The translations under genes and the position numbers were made by a program. From contig JASBTM010000017.1 of assembly GCA_030148425.1 (NCBI GenBank), positions 310,001 to 374,000 of the forward strand: a stretch of 64,000 nt of DNA. The letters are read 5' to 3'. Positions 1-11,714 of this stretch are shown here, one piece after another; the stretch's first letter is position 1, and each line of letters starts with the position of its first letter. Under the pieces are notes generated by a model, which did not search any database, was not told the DNA's origin, and saw only the letters and a program-made list of their open reading frames with translations. This DNA is from Hyphomicrobium sp. (lineage in GTDB: Bacteria; Pseudomonadota; Alphaproteobacteria; Rhizobiales; Hyphomicrobiaceae).

Positions 1-1
1 G

Positions 2-1105
2 ATGACGCGCAGCTTCGCGGAGGATGAGCGCGACGTGCTGAAGCATCGCATCTTTGAGGGGGTCGAAAGCCTTCTCGTCAGAGCGAACTACGAACGCATC
101 GATCCGAACGATGTCGAGCTGATCATGACGCGCGACAGCCATTACGGCCTCGATCTCTTCGTGGACATGAAGGCCTTCGAGAGAATTGCGATCTATTATC
201 GTGGCGCGTCGAACCGCAAATACGAAAAGCGAAGCCTGCGCAAATTCCTAGGCAAAGAAGAGTTCGACGTTCCGATTTTCCAGCGTCTGTTTCTGATGTT
301 CAAGATGAAGACAACGGAAGCCCAGGTCGAAGAAGCCATGCGCGAGAAGAAGATGTCTCGCGAGGCCGCCGAAAAGTGGGTTGCGCGCCGGCGGCAGCAT
401 TTGCCTCCGGGCATCAACGACAAGAACATCTACTTAAAGCTTTTCAAGAATATTCCGCGCACGGATCTGGAGATGGTGTTTCCGAACACCGAAGTGCGCT
501 TCCGCGCGATGGACAAACTTCGTCTTGGCGTCACGGCCGGCGGCGGCCTTGGCATGGGAGCCGTCGGTGCGGCGGGGAAGCTTGCCCTCGTTCTCAGCAA
601 TCCGATTGCCGCCATGGGCGCGCTTGCGGGGCTCGGCGGCATCGCCGTGCGCCAAGCCATGGGCTTCTTGAACCAGAGACAGCGCTATATGGTCGTGATG
701 GCGCAGAACCTCTATTTTCACACGATGGCCGACAATCGCGGCGTCATCCTCAAGATTGCGGCGCGCGGCGCCGAAGAGGACGTGAAAGAGGAAATGCTGC
801 TCTATAGCGTTCTCGCCAAGGAGCACGCGACCCGCGCCGACCTCCCCTCCATCGACCTCGCTATCGAAAACTATCTGACACGGACGTTCGGCGTGAAGAT
901 CGACTTCGAAATCGACGACGCCCTCGACCGGTTAATCCGCGATGGCATCGTGACCGAGCGGCCCGACGGCACTTTTGTCACGTTGCCGCCGGCCGAGGCG
1001 GCAAAGCACATCGACGCCCAATGGGACCTTTTCCTCGATCACCTGCCCGATCCCATCACGGGCGAAGGGTATGAGTTCGAGGGCAAAGCGGTCCCCAACC
1101 CATAG
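2..1105 (+). CDS. DUF3754 (TMEM143-like) domain protein, probably 5'-truncated by window edge
   Basis: Function unknown. The family signature is the segment around residues 141-165, where LKLFKNIPRTDLEM is followed by PNTEVRF; this is the hallmark of DUF3754/TMEM143-like proteins. A glycine/alanine-rich hydrophobic stretch at about residues 175-220 could form a hairpin membrane segment. The first visible codon is ATG at base 2, but homologues usually have about 80-100 more N-terminal residues, so I infer the true start lies before this window. It ends 19 bases before prmA on the same strand. Family assignment fairly sure, role unknown. Confidence 0.75.
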   Translation: MTRSFAEDERDVLKHRIFEGVESLLVRANYERIDPNDVELIMTRDSHYGLDLFVDMKAFERIAIYYRGASNRKYEKRSLRKFLGKEEFDVPIFQRLFLMFKMKTTEAQVEEAMREKKMSREAAEKWVARRRQHLPPGINDKNIYLKLFKNIPRTDLEMVFPNTEVRFRAMDKLRLGVTAGGGLGMGAVGAAGKLALVLSNPIAAMGALAGLGGIAVRQAMGFLNQRQRYMVVMAQNLYFHTMADNRGVILKIAARGAEEDVKEEMLLYSVLAKEHATRADLPSIDLAIENYLTRTFGVKIDFEIDDALDRLIRDGIVTERPDGTFVTLPPAEAAKHIDAQWDLFLDHLPDPITGEGYEFEGKAVPNP

Positions 1106-1124
1106 CGTCCCCTCAAAGCGTCCC

Positions 1125-2000
1125 ATGGCATTCAGAAAATTCGCAGCCGTTTTCAATGATCGTTCGCTCGCCTACGCGACGGGAAACGCCGTGCAAGACC
1201 TTCTCGAGCCGCCGCCTGACGCCCTGACCGTTTTCGAAGACGGTCCGGACTGTTGGCGCGTCGAAGCCTATTTCGATATCGATGCGGGCGAGCGCGATCT
1301 CGCGGCGGAACTCACGCCGCTCGTCGCGTGGCCGCTGCCGGCGTTCGAGACCGAGACGGTTCCAGAGCTCAACTGGGTTGCGATCTCGCAGGCGGCATTG
1401 CCGCCGGTACCCGCCGGGCGTTTCACCATTCACGGCAGCCACGACAGCGGCCGCGTCGCGCATGGGCCGAACGCCATTCTGATCGACGCGGGCGAAGCGT
1501 TCGGCACGGCGCACCACGCGACGACGCTTGGATGCCTTTTGGCCATCGACCGCCTGACGCGCGGGCGCGCGTTCAAGAACATGCTCGATCTCGGCTGCGG
1601 ATCGGGCGTGCTCGCCATCGCCGCTGCCAAGGCCATGCCACATACGCGCATCATCGCCGCTGACATGGACCCGCAGTCGGTCAAGGTGGCGACGGATAAC
1701 GTTCGTCTCAACGGCGCGGGCGGGCGTATCGCGCTCGTCGTCGGCAGCGGCTTGGCGCATCCGAGAGTCCGGGAGCGGGCGCCGTTCGATTTCCTGGTCG
1801 CCAATATCCTGGCCGGACCGCTCATATATCTTTCGCCCTCCATCGCGCGCGCCGTCGTCCCCGGCGGGACGCTCGTGCTTTCGGGCATTCTCATACCGCA
1901 GGCGCCGGAGGTGATTGCCACCTACCTCGCGCACGGCTTCTCGCTCGTACGGCACGACCGCATTACGGGGTGGTCGACGTTGACGTTCCGGCGGCGTTGA
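1125..2000 (+). CDS. prmA: Ribosomal protein L11 methyltransferase PrmA
   Basis: Class I SAM-dependent methyltransferase expected to trimethylate ribosomal protein L11 in the cytoplasm. The SAM-binding motif I (DLGCGSGVLAIAAAK, from about residue 155) is preceded by GTAHHATT and followed by the catalytic-region motif VANILAGPL, both typical of PrmA. Length of 291 aa is normal for the family. The reading frame is open further upstream (to 975), but the ATG at 1125, just after the DUF3754 stop, gives the expected N-terminus; the upstream extension overlaps the previous gene and looks non-coding. It sits between the DUF3754 gene and an M24 peptidase on the same strand, possibly one transcript. 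Confidence 0.9.
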   Translation: MAFRKFAAVFNDRSLAYATGNAVQDLLEPPPDALTVFEDGPDCWRVEAYFDIDAGERDLAAELTPLVAWPLPAFETETVPELNWVAISQAALPPVPAGRFTIHGSHDSGRVAHGPNAILIDAGEAFGTAHHATTLGCLLAIDRLTRGRAFKNMLDLGCGSGVLAIAAAKAMPHTRIIAADMDPQSVKVATDNVRLNGAGGRIALVVGSGLAHPRVRERAPFDFLVANILAGPLIYLSPSIARAVVPGGTLVLSGILIPQAPEVIATYLAHGFSLVRHDRITGWSTLTFRRR

Positions 2001-2031
2001 AATCCTTTCATCCGGCGCTTAGAACTCAGCC

Positions 2032-3843
2032 ATGCTGCAGACATTCCAATCCCTCTCCGAGCCGGAGCGCGTCGCTGAACGCGTGAAGGCGCTCCGCACC
2101 GCGATGGCAAAAGCCAAGATCGACGCGGTTCTGGTCCCGCGATCCGACAAGCACCAAGGGGAATACGTTCCCGCATGCGCCGAGCGCCTCAAATGGCTGA
2201 CGGGATTTTCGGGATCCGCTGGCATTGCGGTCGTCGCGAAGAAGTCGGCCGTGCTGATGATCGACGGGCGCTACACCGTGCAGGCCGCGGCCGAAACCGA
2301 TACCAAGGTTTTCGAAGTCTCGTTGCTGCCGCGAAGCAAGCTCGCTGATTGGCTTCTCACGAATGTCGGCAAGGGCGGAACGGTCGGCTTCGATCCGTGG
2401 AACCACACGGCGGGAGAAATCAATCGCCTCACCGCCCTGCTCGCGCCGAAAGGCATCAAACTCAAGGCGCTAGCGAAAAACCCGATCGATGTCGTTTGGG
2501 GCAAAGACCGTCCGAAGCCGCCGCAGAACCCCGTCATCGCACAGCCGATTGCCTTCTCGGGCCGGACGGCGGCCGACAAGGTTTCCGAGTTGCAGGCACG
2601 CTTGAAAGAAGACGGCCAAAGCGCGGTCATCCTGACGCTGCCGGATTCGATCTGCTGGCTGTTCAACATTCGCGGCAGCGACGTGGCGCATAATCCCGTC
2701 GCACTCGCATTCGCCATCGTGCCAGCGAGCGGCAAGGCAGAGCTTTTCATCACGGCGGACAGGCTCGACAGCGAAGCTCGTGCCGAAGTCGCGCCGGTCG
2801 CCAGGTTGCTCGCGCCCGCAATGCTCGATAAGCGCGTAAAGGAACTGAAAGCCAAGGGCAAGCGCGTGCGTCTCGATCCGGAGACGGCCGCTTATTGGTT
2901 CGAACAGAAGCTCGGCGCAAAACTTATCTCGCGCGGACAGGATCCGTGCATCGTTCCGAAAGCGATCAAGTCCGATGCCGAAGTGATCGGCGCGCGCGCC
3001 GCGCACGTTCGTGACGGACACGCCGTGGTGCGGTTTCTCGCCTGGGTCGACGATTGGGCATCCGACGGCACGCTGGATGAAATCACGGCGGTGCAGAAGC
3101 TCGAGGAGTTCCGCCGCGATACCAACATGCTACGCGACGTAAGCTTCCCGACGATTTCCGGCTCTGGCCCGAACGGCGCCATCGTGCATTATCGCGTAAC
3201 CGAGAAAACGAACCGGCGCGTCAAGCCGGGGGAGCTGTTCCTCATCGACAGCGGCGGGCAATATCCCGACGGCACGACCGATATCACACGGACAATCGCG
3301 GTCGGCGAACCGACCGACGATATGAAAAGGCATTTTACAGCCGTTCTCAAAGGCCATATCGCGGTGGCGACGGCGCGCTTTCCGAAGGGCACGCGCGGCA
3401 TCGATCTCGACCCGTTCGCGCGCCGCGCGCTTTGGCAGATCGGGGCCGACTTCGATCATGGAACCGGCCACGGCATCGGCAGCTATCTTTCGGTGCACGA
3501 AGGCCCGCAATCCATTTCGCGGGCGGGAATGGCGCCGCTGCATGCAGGCATGCTGATTTCCAATGAGCCCGGCTATTACAAGGTTGGAGAATACGGCATC
3601 CGCATCGAGAACGTCGTGCTGGTGACGCTTCCGGAAACCGTCGATGGCGGCGACCGCGAGACGATGGCCTTCGAGACGCTGACGCTTGCGCCGATCGACC
3701 GGCGGCTCATTCTTCCTGAGATGCTCGAACGCAGCGAACGCGACTGGCTCAACGGCTATCACAAGCATGTCTACGACACGCTCTCGACAGGCCTCGATCC
3801 ATCGACGCGCAACTGGCTGAAGCAGGCGACGCAACCAGTTTAA
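2032..3843 (+). CDS. Aminopeptidase P family protein (M24B, three-domain Xaa-Pro aminopeptidase)
   Basis: Predicted dinuclear metal aminopeptidase removing an N-terminal residue that precedes proline. At 603 aa it has the long three-domain form like eukaryotic cytosolic aminopeptidase P: two creatinase-like N-terminal domains and a C-terminal pita-bread catalytic domain. The five metal ligands can be placed: Asp406 and Asp417 in DSGGQYPDGTTD, His480 in GTGHGIG, Glu512 in NEPGYY and Glu526 in GIRIEN, with the 11- and 14-residue spacings of human XPNPEP1. No signal peptide, so cytoplasmic. It starts 31 bases after prmA. Confidence 0.9.
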   Translation: MLQTFQSLSEPERVAERVKALRTAMAKAKIDAVLVPRSDKHQGEYVPACAERLKWLTGFSGSAGIAVVAKKSAVLMIDGRYTVQAAAETDTKVFEVSLLPRSKLADWLLTNVGKGGTVGFDPWNHTAGEINRLTALLAPKGIKLKALAKNPIDVVWGKDRPKPPQNPVIAQPIAFSGRTAADKVSELQARLKEDGQSAVILTLPDSICWLFNIRGSDVAHNPVALAFAIVPASGKAELFITADRLDSEARAEVAPVARLLAPAMLDKRVKELKAKGKRVRLDPETAAYWFEQKLGAKLISRGQDPCIVPKAIKSDAEVIGARAAHVRDGHAVVRFLAWVDDWASDGTLDEITAVQKLEEFRRDTNMLRDVSFPTISGSGPNGAIVHYRVTEKTNRRVKPGELFLIDSGGQYPDGTTDITRTIAVGEPTDDMKRHFTAVLKGHIAVATARFPKGTRGIDLDPFARRALWQIGADFDHGTGHGIGSYLSVHEGPQSISRAGMAPLHAGMLISNEPGYYKVGEYGIRIENVVLVTLPETVDGGDRETMAFETLTLAPIDRRLILPEMLERSERDWLNGYHKHVYDTLSTGLDPSTRNWLKQATQPV

Positions 3844-3932
3844 TCCGTTTGCGGCCTTGTTTCGCCCGGGACAGCGCCTTTCAATCTCGCCAGCTAGATC
3901 TCCTCTCCGCATTCAGGATGAGGAGAGTTCAG

Positions 3933-6319
<2,387 letters not shown>

Positions 6320-6360
6320 TCAAGATCTAGCACATTGAAGGGACGCCGGGAGAGGCTCGC

Positions 6361-7269
6361 TCAGCCGCTGCCGAGGCTCGGCATGGAGATCGTGGGCATC
6401 TTGGGCATGGTCGGCATCGAGGGGACGGAGAGTTTGGGTACCGATTTCCAGGTCTTCGACAGCCAGGAGTCGTTATCTTCGCGCGGGGCCAGACCGCCGG
6501 ACTCCAGTAGCGCGTAGGAATCCTTATACCATTTGCTGTCCGGATAGTTGTGGCCAAGGACGGCAGCCGCGTTCTGGGCTTCCTTGGTGATGCCGAGCGC
6601 CATGTAAGCTTCTACGAGACGCGCCAGGGCTTCCTCGACGTGTGCGGTCGTCTGGTAATCGCTGACGACGGTTTTGAAGCGATTGATCGCGCCGACGTAG
6701 TTGTGCTTGTCGAGATAGTAGCGCCCGATTTCCATCTCTTGCGCGGCTAGGTTGTCGTTGCAGATGCGGATCTTGTTGTCCGCATCGCGCGCGTATTCGC
6801 TGTCCGGATACCGAGCCTTTAGGATTTTCAGCTGCTCGAGGGCCTTGCGCGCGGGCGTCTGATCGCGGTTCGCGGTTTTCAGGTCGTCGAAATAGGATTG
6901 TGCAATGATGTGATGCGCGAGCGGCGCTTCCTTCGTGCCCGGATGCATCGCGACGTAGCGCTCAGCGGAAGCGATGGCTTCAGGCGTCTTACCCGCGCGA
7001 TAGTAGGCATAGGCGGCCATGACGATCGACTTGCGGGCTTCCGGTGAATAGGGGTGCTCGCGGTCGACGGCTTCGAACTTCTGAGCGGCGTCGTCGAAAT
7101 TGCCCTTCGACATCATCGCGTCGGCATCAGAAAACATCTTAGACGGCGGGTCTGGATTGAGCGCCGCGGTGTCGAGCTTGGGTCCGCCGCCACAGCCCGC
7201 CAACGCAAGCACAATCAGCACCGAAAGGGCACTCAAGGTCCTTGTGATGTTTCGTGCTGAATTCATCAT
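6361..7269 (-). CDS. bamD: Outer membrane protein assembly factor BamD (lipoprotein)
   Basis: Essential lipoprotein of the BAM complex that inserts beta-barrel proteins into the outer membrane. The N-terminus is a lipoprotein signal with lipobox LALAGC (Cys26 would be lipidated). Residues 35-250 form tetratricopeptide repeats typical of BamD/YfiO/ComL (e.g. DREHPYSPEARKSIVMAAY). At 302 aa it is slightly longer than E. coli BamD, with a Pro/Met-rich C-terminal tail (SVPSMPTMPKMPTISMPS). A terminator after lpxC suggests it is transcribed from its own promoter in 7270-7478. Two adjacent ATG codons make the exact start uncertain by one residue. Confidence 0.93.
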   Translation of the reverse strand: MMNSARNITRTLSALSVLIVLALAGCGGGPKLDTAALNPDPPSKMFSDADAMMSKGNFDDAAQKFEAVDREHPYSPEARKSIVMAAYAYYRAGKTPEAIASAERYVAMHPGTKEAPLAHHIIAQSYFDDLKTANRDQTPARKALEQLKILKARYPDSEYARDADNKIRICNDNLAAQEMEIGRYYLDKHNYVGAINRFKTVVSDYQTTAHVEEALARLVEAYMALGITKEAQNAAAVLGHNYPDSKWYKDSYALLESGGLAPREDNDSWLSKTWKSVPKLSVPSMPTMPKMPTISMPSLGSG

Positions 7270-7478
7270 GCGCAGCGTTGTTTTCCCACGGGGGCCCGGA
7301 ATTGTCTTGAAGGCAAACCGAACCCGTCAACGACCGCAAGCGGATAGCACCCTCAAGCTCGCGCCGATAGACAAATCATCGGCAGCGCGCTGTCAACTCA
7401 CAGCCCTGCGGACGGAAGTATCGCCAGAATGTGGTGCATTCCGGGCCGGAACCGAAACGGTGTCCCGGCCGAAGGATC

Positions 7479-7499
7479 AAAAATAAGCCGAAGCTTATT
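7479..7499 (-). terminator. Rho-independent terminator of lpxC
   Basis: On the minus strand a perfect 7-bp stem, AATAAGC/GCTTATT, is closed by the very stable TTCG tetraloop and runs into five T residues. The lpxC stop codon TAA lies inside the 5' arm of the stem, so transcription ends essentially at the end of the coding region. This separates the dcw-lpxC transcripts from bamD. Confidence 0.8.
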
Positions 7500-8436
7500 C
7501 TGCCGCGACGACGGTCTCGGATACGATCTGGACCGGAGAGCGGCTGGCACGGGCGCGCGGTGCCTGTGCGTATTCCCAGTTGGACGCATCGGCGAACAGC
7601 GCCTGAAGCACCATCGAGTTGAGCTTGTGGCCGCCCTTATAGGAACGATAGGCGCCGAGGAGCGGCATTCCTGCCAGAGCCAGATCGCCAACGGCGTCGA
7701 GCATCTTGTGGCGGACGAATTCCTGCGGATAGCGCAGACCTTCGCGGTTCATGACCTTGTCTTCGCCGATGGCGACCGTGTTGGTGAGATCGGCGCCGAG
7801 AGCGAGACCGGCTTTCCAGAGCTTTTCAACATCGCTCATGAAGCCGAAGGTGCGAGCGCGGGAGATTTCGTGACGGAAAACGCCGGGGCTCATTTCGTAC
7901 TGGAGGCGCTGACGTCCGATGACAGGCGTCGCGAAGTCGATTTCGACATCCATGCGGAAACCGGCATGTGGCTCAAGCTCGCCCCAGCAGCCGTTCTCTT
8001 CCGCACGCACGTGTTTCAGAACTCGGATGTATTTGCGCGGCTCTGAGAGCTCGCGGATACCGACCCGGTCAATGGCGTCGACGAATTCCGCCGAGCTGCC
8101 GTCCATGATCGGAACTTCTTTGCTGTCGATCTCGATATAGAGGTTGTCGATCGAGAGGCCGCGAAGGGCAGCAAGAAGGTGTTCGACTGTGCTGATGGTG
8201 GTGCCGGCGCCGTCGCCGATGACCGTACAGAGTGTAAGATTTTTGACGTTTGCTACGTGCGCCGCGATTTCCGAGATGACCCTTCCTCGTTTCGTAACGA
8301 GAAAGCGGAGCCCAGTATCAGCCTCTGCTGGATGCAGTGTGAGTGATACCGGAGCTCCGCTGTGCACCCCCGTGCCTGTCAACTGGATCTCGCGGGCAAG
8401 CGTGGTTTGCCGCGCACCGATGAATCGATTCGACAT
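7495..8436 (-). CDS. lpxC: UDP-3-O-acyl-N-acetylglucosamine deacetylase LpxC
   Basis: Zinc enzyme for the committed step of lipid A synthesis. Zinc and catalytic residues are visible in TVEHLLAAL (His), in HKMLDAVGDL (His and Asp) and in GGHKLN (His). Length of 313 aa is normal. The start MSNRFIGARQ at 8436 is preceded by a GAGGG ribosome-binding site; the longer open frame to 8481 is not supported. It lies 375 bases downstream of ftsZ at the end of the dcw cluster, and a UUCG-type terminator overlaps its stop codon. Confidence 0.97.
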   Translation of the reverse strand: MSNRFIGARQTTLAREIQLTGTGVHSGAPVSLTLHPAEADTGLRFLVTKRGRVISEIAAHVANVKNLTLCTVIGDGAGTTISTVEHLLAALRGLSIDNLYIEIDSKEVPIMDGSSAEFVDAIDRVGIRELSEPRKYIRVLKHVRAEENGCWGELEPHAGFRMDVEIDFATPVIGRQRLQYEMSPGVFRHEISRARTFGFMSDVEKLWKAGLALGADLTNTVAIGEDKVMNREGLRYPQEFVRHKMLDAVGDLALAGMPLLGAYRSYKGGHKLNSMVLQALFADASNWEYAQAPRARASRSPVQIVSETVVAAE

Positions 8437-8811
8437 ACAGCGCCGTCCCTCATTTTCTGGTGGACCGCTGCTCCCCAGCATTAATGCGGTCTACCACCCC
8501 CTGACCTGCCTTGCAGATCCTCCTGATTCGTCCGGTGCGTTCCAGCCTTATTTTGGCCGTGTCCGCACTGGTCAAAGGATCATCACAAGTGGTCGATGCA
8601 CAAAAGCTAACTGCTTCGCTAAACACCGACAAATCACGCTTTCTTACATTGTGTTACGCTTTGGCAACCATTCTTGACGTTCTGGACGTCTTGATGCAGC
8701 CCTATTTCGATCCCGCTTCCCGCCAGAAAAACCGCACCCTCTGGCCACCCTTTTATCATGATCGAAACCGATTTCGAGAGGCCGCGCGGGGGCAGCGAAT
8801 CAGTTTCGAAT
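8437..8811. other. Intergenic region between ftsZ and lpxC
   Basis: 375 bases without a convincing gene; short open frames here lack ribosome-binding sites and coding character. It presumably holds the lpxC promoter on the minus strand. The 10-bp palindrome GCATTAATGC (8478-8487) lies about 42 bases before the lpxC start and could be an operator or part of the leader, but this is weak. No terminator was recognised after ftsZ. Confidence 0.5.
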
Positions 8812-10350
8812 TTATCTCCGTCCAAGATTCGCGAAACGGCCTAAAAGGCCCGGTTTTCTTTGCTCTTCTACATCTTTTGCGCTGACGCGAGGACTGCCGC
8901 TTTGACGCGCATTCCACTCTTTCTGCGCCTGCGGAGGAAATTCTTCGATGCCCGGCACACGGCGGGAACCGCGCTGAATTTCAGCAGGCGCCTGCGGCTC
9001 GAATCGGTGGTCGTAATTATGGTGCTGAGGCTCCGCCGGGAGGGGTGGAGTCCGTAACAATGCGTTCCCCGACAGGGGAGGAAAATTTTCCAGTCCGTCT
9101 TCGATCGTAACGTTTCCGGGGGCAACCCAGCTGTCACGATTGTTTCGTGGTTGTTCGCTGTGGACAGGTTGGGAAAAGTTCTGCTGTGCAGGGGCTTGAA
9201 GAGCCTCGGCGAGACGCCTCTGCAGATCGCCCGGAGGCGCCGCGACGAGCGCGGGGCCTGCAGCATGGTGCTGAAGCGCAGGCTGCTGGTGATGTGACGG
9301 CTGCATGACCGGCTGACCCTGAGGGGCGTACTGCGCTTGAGCTGGCTGAGCAGGGGCAGGCTGTGCGGTTTTTTGCTCCGCCGCCCGAGAATTCATCCCC
9401 GACGCGACGATCGACACGCGGAGGCGGTCACCGAGTTGTTCGTCGAACGTCGCGCCCACAATGATGTTGGCGTCGTGATCGACTTCCTGCCGGATCCGGC
9501 TTGCTGCTTCGTCGACTTCGTAAAGCGTCATGTCGCGACCGCCGGAGATCGAGAGCAGAAGACCTCTGGCGCCCCGCAAGGTGACGTCGTCGAGAAGCGG
9601 GTTGGCGATAGCCTCTTCAGCGGCAAGAATAGCGCGCTGTTCGCCCGTCGCTTCTCCCGTGCCCATCATCGCCGTGCCCATGCCGCTCATAATCGTGCGG
9701 ACGTCGGCGAAATCGTGGTTGATCAGGCCTTCCTTGAGTACGAGTTCGACGATGCAGGCGACACCGGAATAGAGCACCTGGTCCGCCAGGACGAAGGCTT
9801 CGGCGAACGTCGTGCGCTCGTTGGCGATGCGGAACAGATTCTGGTTCGGAATAACGATGAGCGTATCGACGAGATGGCGCAGATTTTCGACGCCCGCTTC
9901 CGCGATGCGCATACGCCGCGCGCCCTCGAACTGGAACGGCTTGCAAACGACGCCGACCGTCAGCGCGCCAAGTTCGCGGGCGATGCGCGCGATCACGGCT
10001 GCCGCGCCGGTGCCGGTGCCGCCGCCCATGCCTGCCGCGATGAACACCATATGCGCGCCCGCGATGTGGGTGCGCAGCTCCTCGAGGGCTTCTTCGGCCG
10101 CGGCTTCGCCGATCTCGGGGCGGGCGCCAGCGCCGAGCCCTTCGGTGAGATTGACGCCGAGCTGGATGCGGTGCTCTGCGCTCGAGGCGTCAAGCGATTG
10201 CGCATCGGTATTCGCCACGACGAATTGCACGCCCTGGAGGCCGGCCGCGATCATGTTGTTGACCGCGTTGCAGCCCGCGCCGCCCACTCCGATCACGGTG
10301 ATCCGAGGCTTGGCGTCGACCAGCTTCGGCAGTTGCAGCTTGATGCTCAT
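8812..10350 (-). CDS. ftsZ: Cell division protein FtsZ
   Basis: Tubulin-like GTPase that forms the cytokinetic ring. The GTP-binding signature GGGTGTG is at residues 109-115 and the N-terminal [14 protein letters not shown] motif is intact. The GTPase body ends near residue 325 and is followed by a long Gln/Pro/Ala-rich linker. The C-terminus ([11 protein letters not shown], then [12 protein letters not shown]) is of the rhizobial type. Length of 512 aa fits alphaproteobacterial FtsZ. The start ATG is 96 bases after the ftsA stop. Last fts gene of the dcw cluster. Confidence 0.98.
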   Translation of the reverse strand: MSIKLQLPKLVDAKPRITVIGVGGAGCNAVNNMIAAGLQGVQFVVANTDAQSLDASSAEHRIQLGVNLTEGLGAGARPEIGEAAAEEALEELRTHIAGAHMVFIAAGMGGGTGTGAAAVIARIARELGALTVGVVCKPFQFEGARRMRIAEAGVENLRHLVDTLIVIPNQNLFRIANERTTFAEAFVLADQVLYSGVACIVELVLKEGLINHDFADVRTIMSGMGTAMMGTGEATGEQRAILAAEEAIANPLLDDVTLRGARGLLLSISGGRDMTLYEVDEAASRIRQEVDHDANIIVGATFDEQLGDRLRVSIVASGMNSRAAEQKTAQPAPAQPAQAQYAPQGQPVMQPSHHQQPALQHHAAGPALVAAPPGDLQRRLAEALQAPAQQNFSQPVHSEQPRNNRDSWVAPGNVTIEDGLENFPPLSGNALLRTPPLPAEPQHHNYDHRFEPQAPAEIQRGSRRVPGIEEFPPQAQKEWNARQSGSPRVSAKDVEEQRKPGLLGRFANLGRR

Positions 10351-10446
10351 GGCGTCCCCGACTTTGAGTATTGGGCGTTCGGCACGGTTGAGCGGGCCTC
10401 GAACGCCAGTTGTTTCGACGATCTCACTTCTGTCTTCGACACGTCC

Positions 10447-11703
10447 CTAAAACCCGCGCTTGAGCCACGTTCCGACGCGACCGAGATATCCTTGCGTCAC
10501 GGTCTTGCGGCCGCGCGCCATGCTGAGTTCGCCGTCTCCACGCGCCGCGACGATCGCGAGGCCGGAAAGGGTCGCGAGCTGCGGCCCTGACAGGCTTGCG
10601 TTCAGGCCCGGCAAATCCGACGGACGACCGACGCGCACCGAGCGGCCGAACTCGTTGGCGACGAATTCCGGCAATCCGATAAGCTGGCTGGCACCACCCG
10701 TCAGAACGATCTTGTCTCCCACGTAGCGGCTGGCAGCATTGAGCGCCAAACGCTCACGCACGAGCCCGAGAATCTGCTGCACGCGCGGACGTACGATATC
10801 CGTCAGCCGCGCCTTGCTCGTTTCATAGCCGCCGTCTTCCTCCTCACCGGCAATCGGGTAGGAGAACGACTCGTGCTCGTCGGACTGGGCGTTGAAGAGT
10901 GTGCCATAAAGCGTTTTGATTCGCTCGGCCTCGGCAAGCGGGGTCTGCAATGCTTTTGCGATATCGTACGTGATGTGCTGGCTGCCGACCGGGATCACGT
11001 CGGTGCCGGTAAAGCGGCCGTCGGCGAACAGCGCGATGGATGTCGTGCCGGCGCCAAAATCGATGCATGTCACACCGAACTGGCGTTCTTCCTCCGTGGT
11101 CGCGGCAAGCGCGCTGGCATAAGAGGCGGCGACGAGGCCGTCGCAACTGGCGTAGCAGCGGTCGATGAGAACTAGCAGGTTGCGCAGCGGCGCCTCGTCC
11201 GCCGTCACGGCATGGAGGCCCGCCGAGAGGCGTCGCGCCGAAAGCCCGAGAGGATCGCGAATGCCCGTCGCGCCATCGACCTCGTAGCCTAAGTGATTGA
11301 GATGTATCAGCGTCCGGCCGTTGCGCTCAGCGTAGCTTTCTCCGGCCGACATCAGGCGTCCAAGGTCGTCCGGCGTGACGCTCCCGGATTCGACTTCGGT
11401 TCGAGCCGTGCAATGGACCGACGAGATGCGCCCGGCCGATACCGACAGCGTGAAACCGCCGACAGACGTGCCGGCGGCGCGCTCGGCGTTTCCGATGACG
11501 CCGCGGACGACCGTTTCGGCTTCGTCGAGATCGGTCAGAACTCCGGCCTTTACGCCTTTGGAGCGCTGCATGCCAAGGCCTGCGAGCCGCAGCAATGGTC
11601 TCGGCGTGCCTGCGAGATGTTCGATCACGACGACGGCCGCAACCGTTTTGCTCGTGCCGATATCAAGAAGACCTATGGTCCGGTACGTACGACGCTCAGC
11701 CAT
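10447..11703 (-). CDS. ftsA: Cell division protein FtsA
   Basis: Actin-like ATPase that tethers FtsZ to the membrane. Phosphate-1 motif LDIGTSKT is near residue 14, a second actin-type motif is CIDFGAGTTS, and the adenosine motif is LTGGASQL. The C-terminal amphipathic helix that binds the membrane is GYLGRVGTWLKRGF. Length of 418 aa is normal. Starts 11 bases after the ftsQ stop, so probably co-translated. Confidence 0.97.
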   Translation of the reverse strand: MAERRTYRTIGLLDIGTSKTVAAVVVIEHLAGTPRPLLRLAGLGMQRSKGVKAGVLTDLDEAETVVRGVIGNAERAAGTSVGGFTLSVSAGRISSVHCTARTEVESGSVTPDDLGRLMSAGESYAERNGRTLIHLNHLGYEVDGATGIRDPLGLSARRLSAGLHAVTADEAPLRNLLVLIDRCYASCDGLVAASYASALAATTEEERQFGVTCIDFGAGTTSIALFADGRFTGTDVIPVGSQHITYDIAKALQTPLAEAERIKTLYGTLFNAQSDEHESFSYPIAGEEEDGGYETSKARLTDIVRPRVQQILGLVRERLALNAASRYVGDKIVLTGGASQLIGLPEFVANEFGRSVRVGRPSDLPGLNASLSGPQLATLSGLAIVAARGDGELSMARGRKTVTQGYLGRVGTWLKRGF

Positions 11704-11714
11704 GATCGCCTCCC

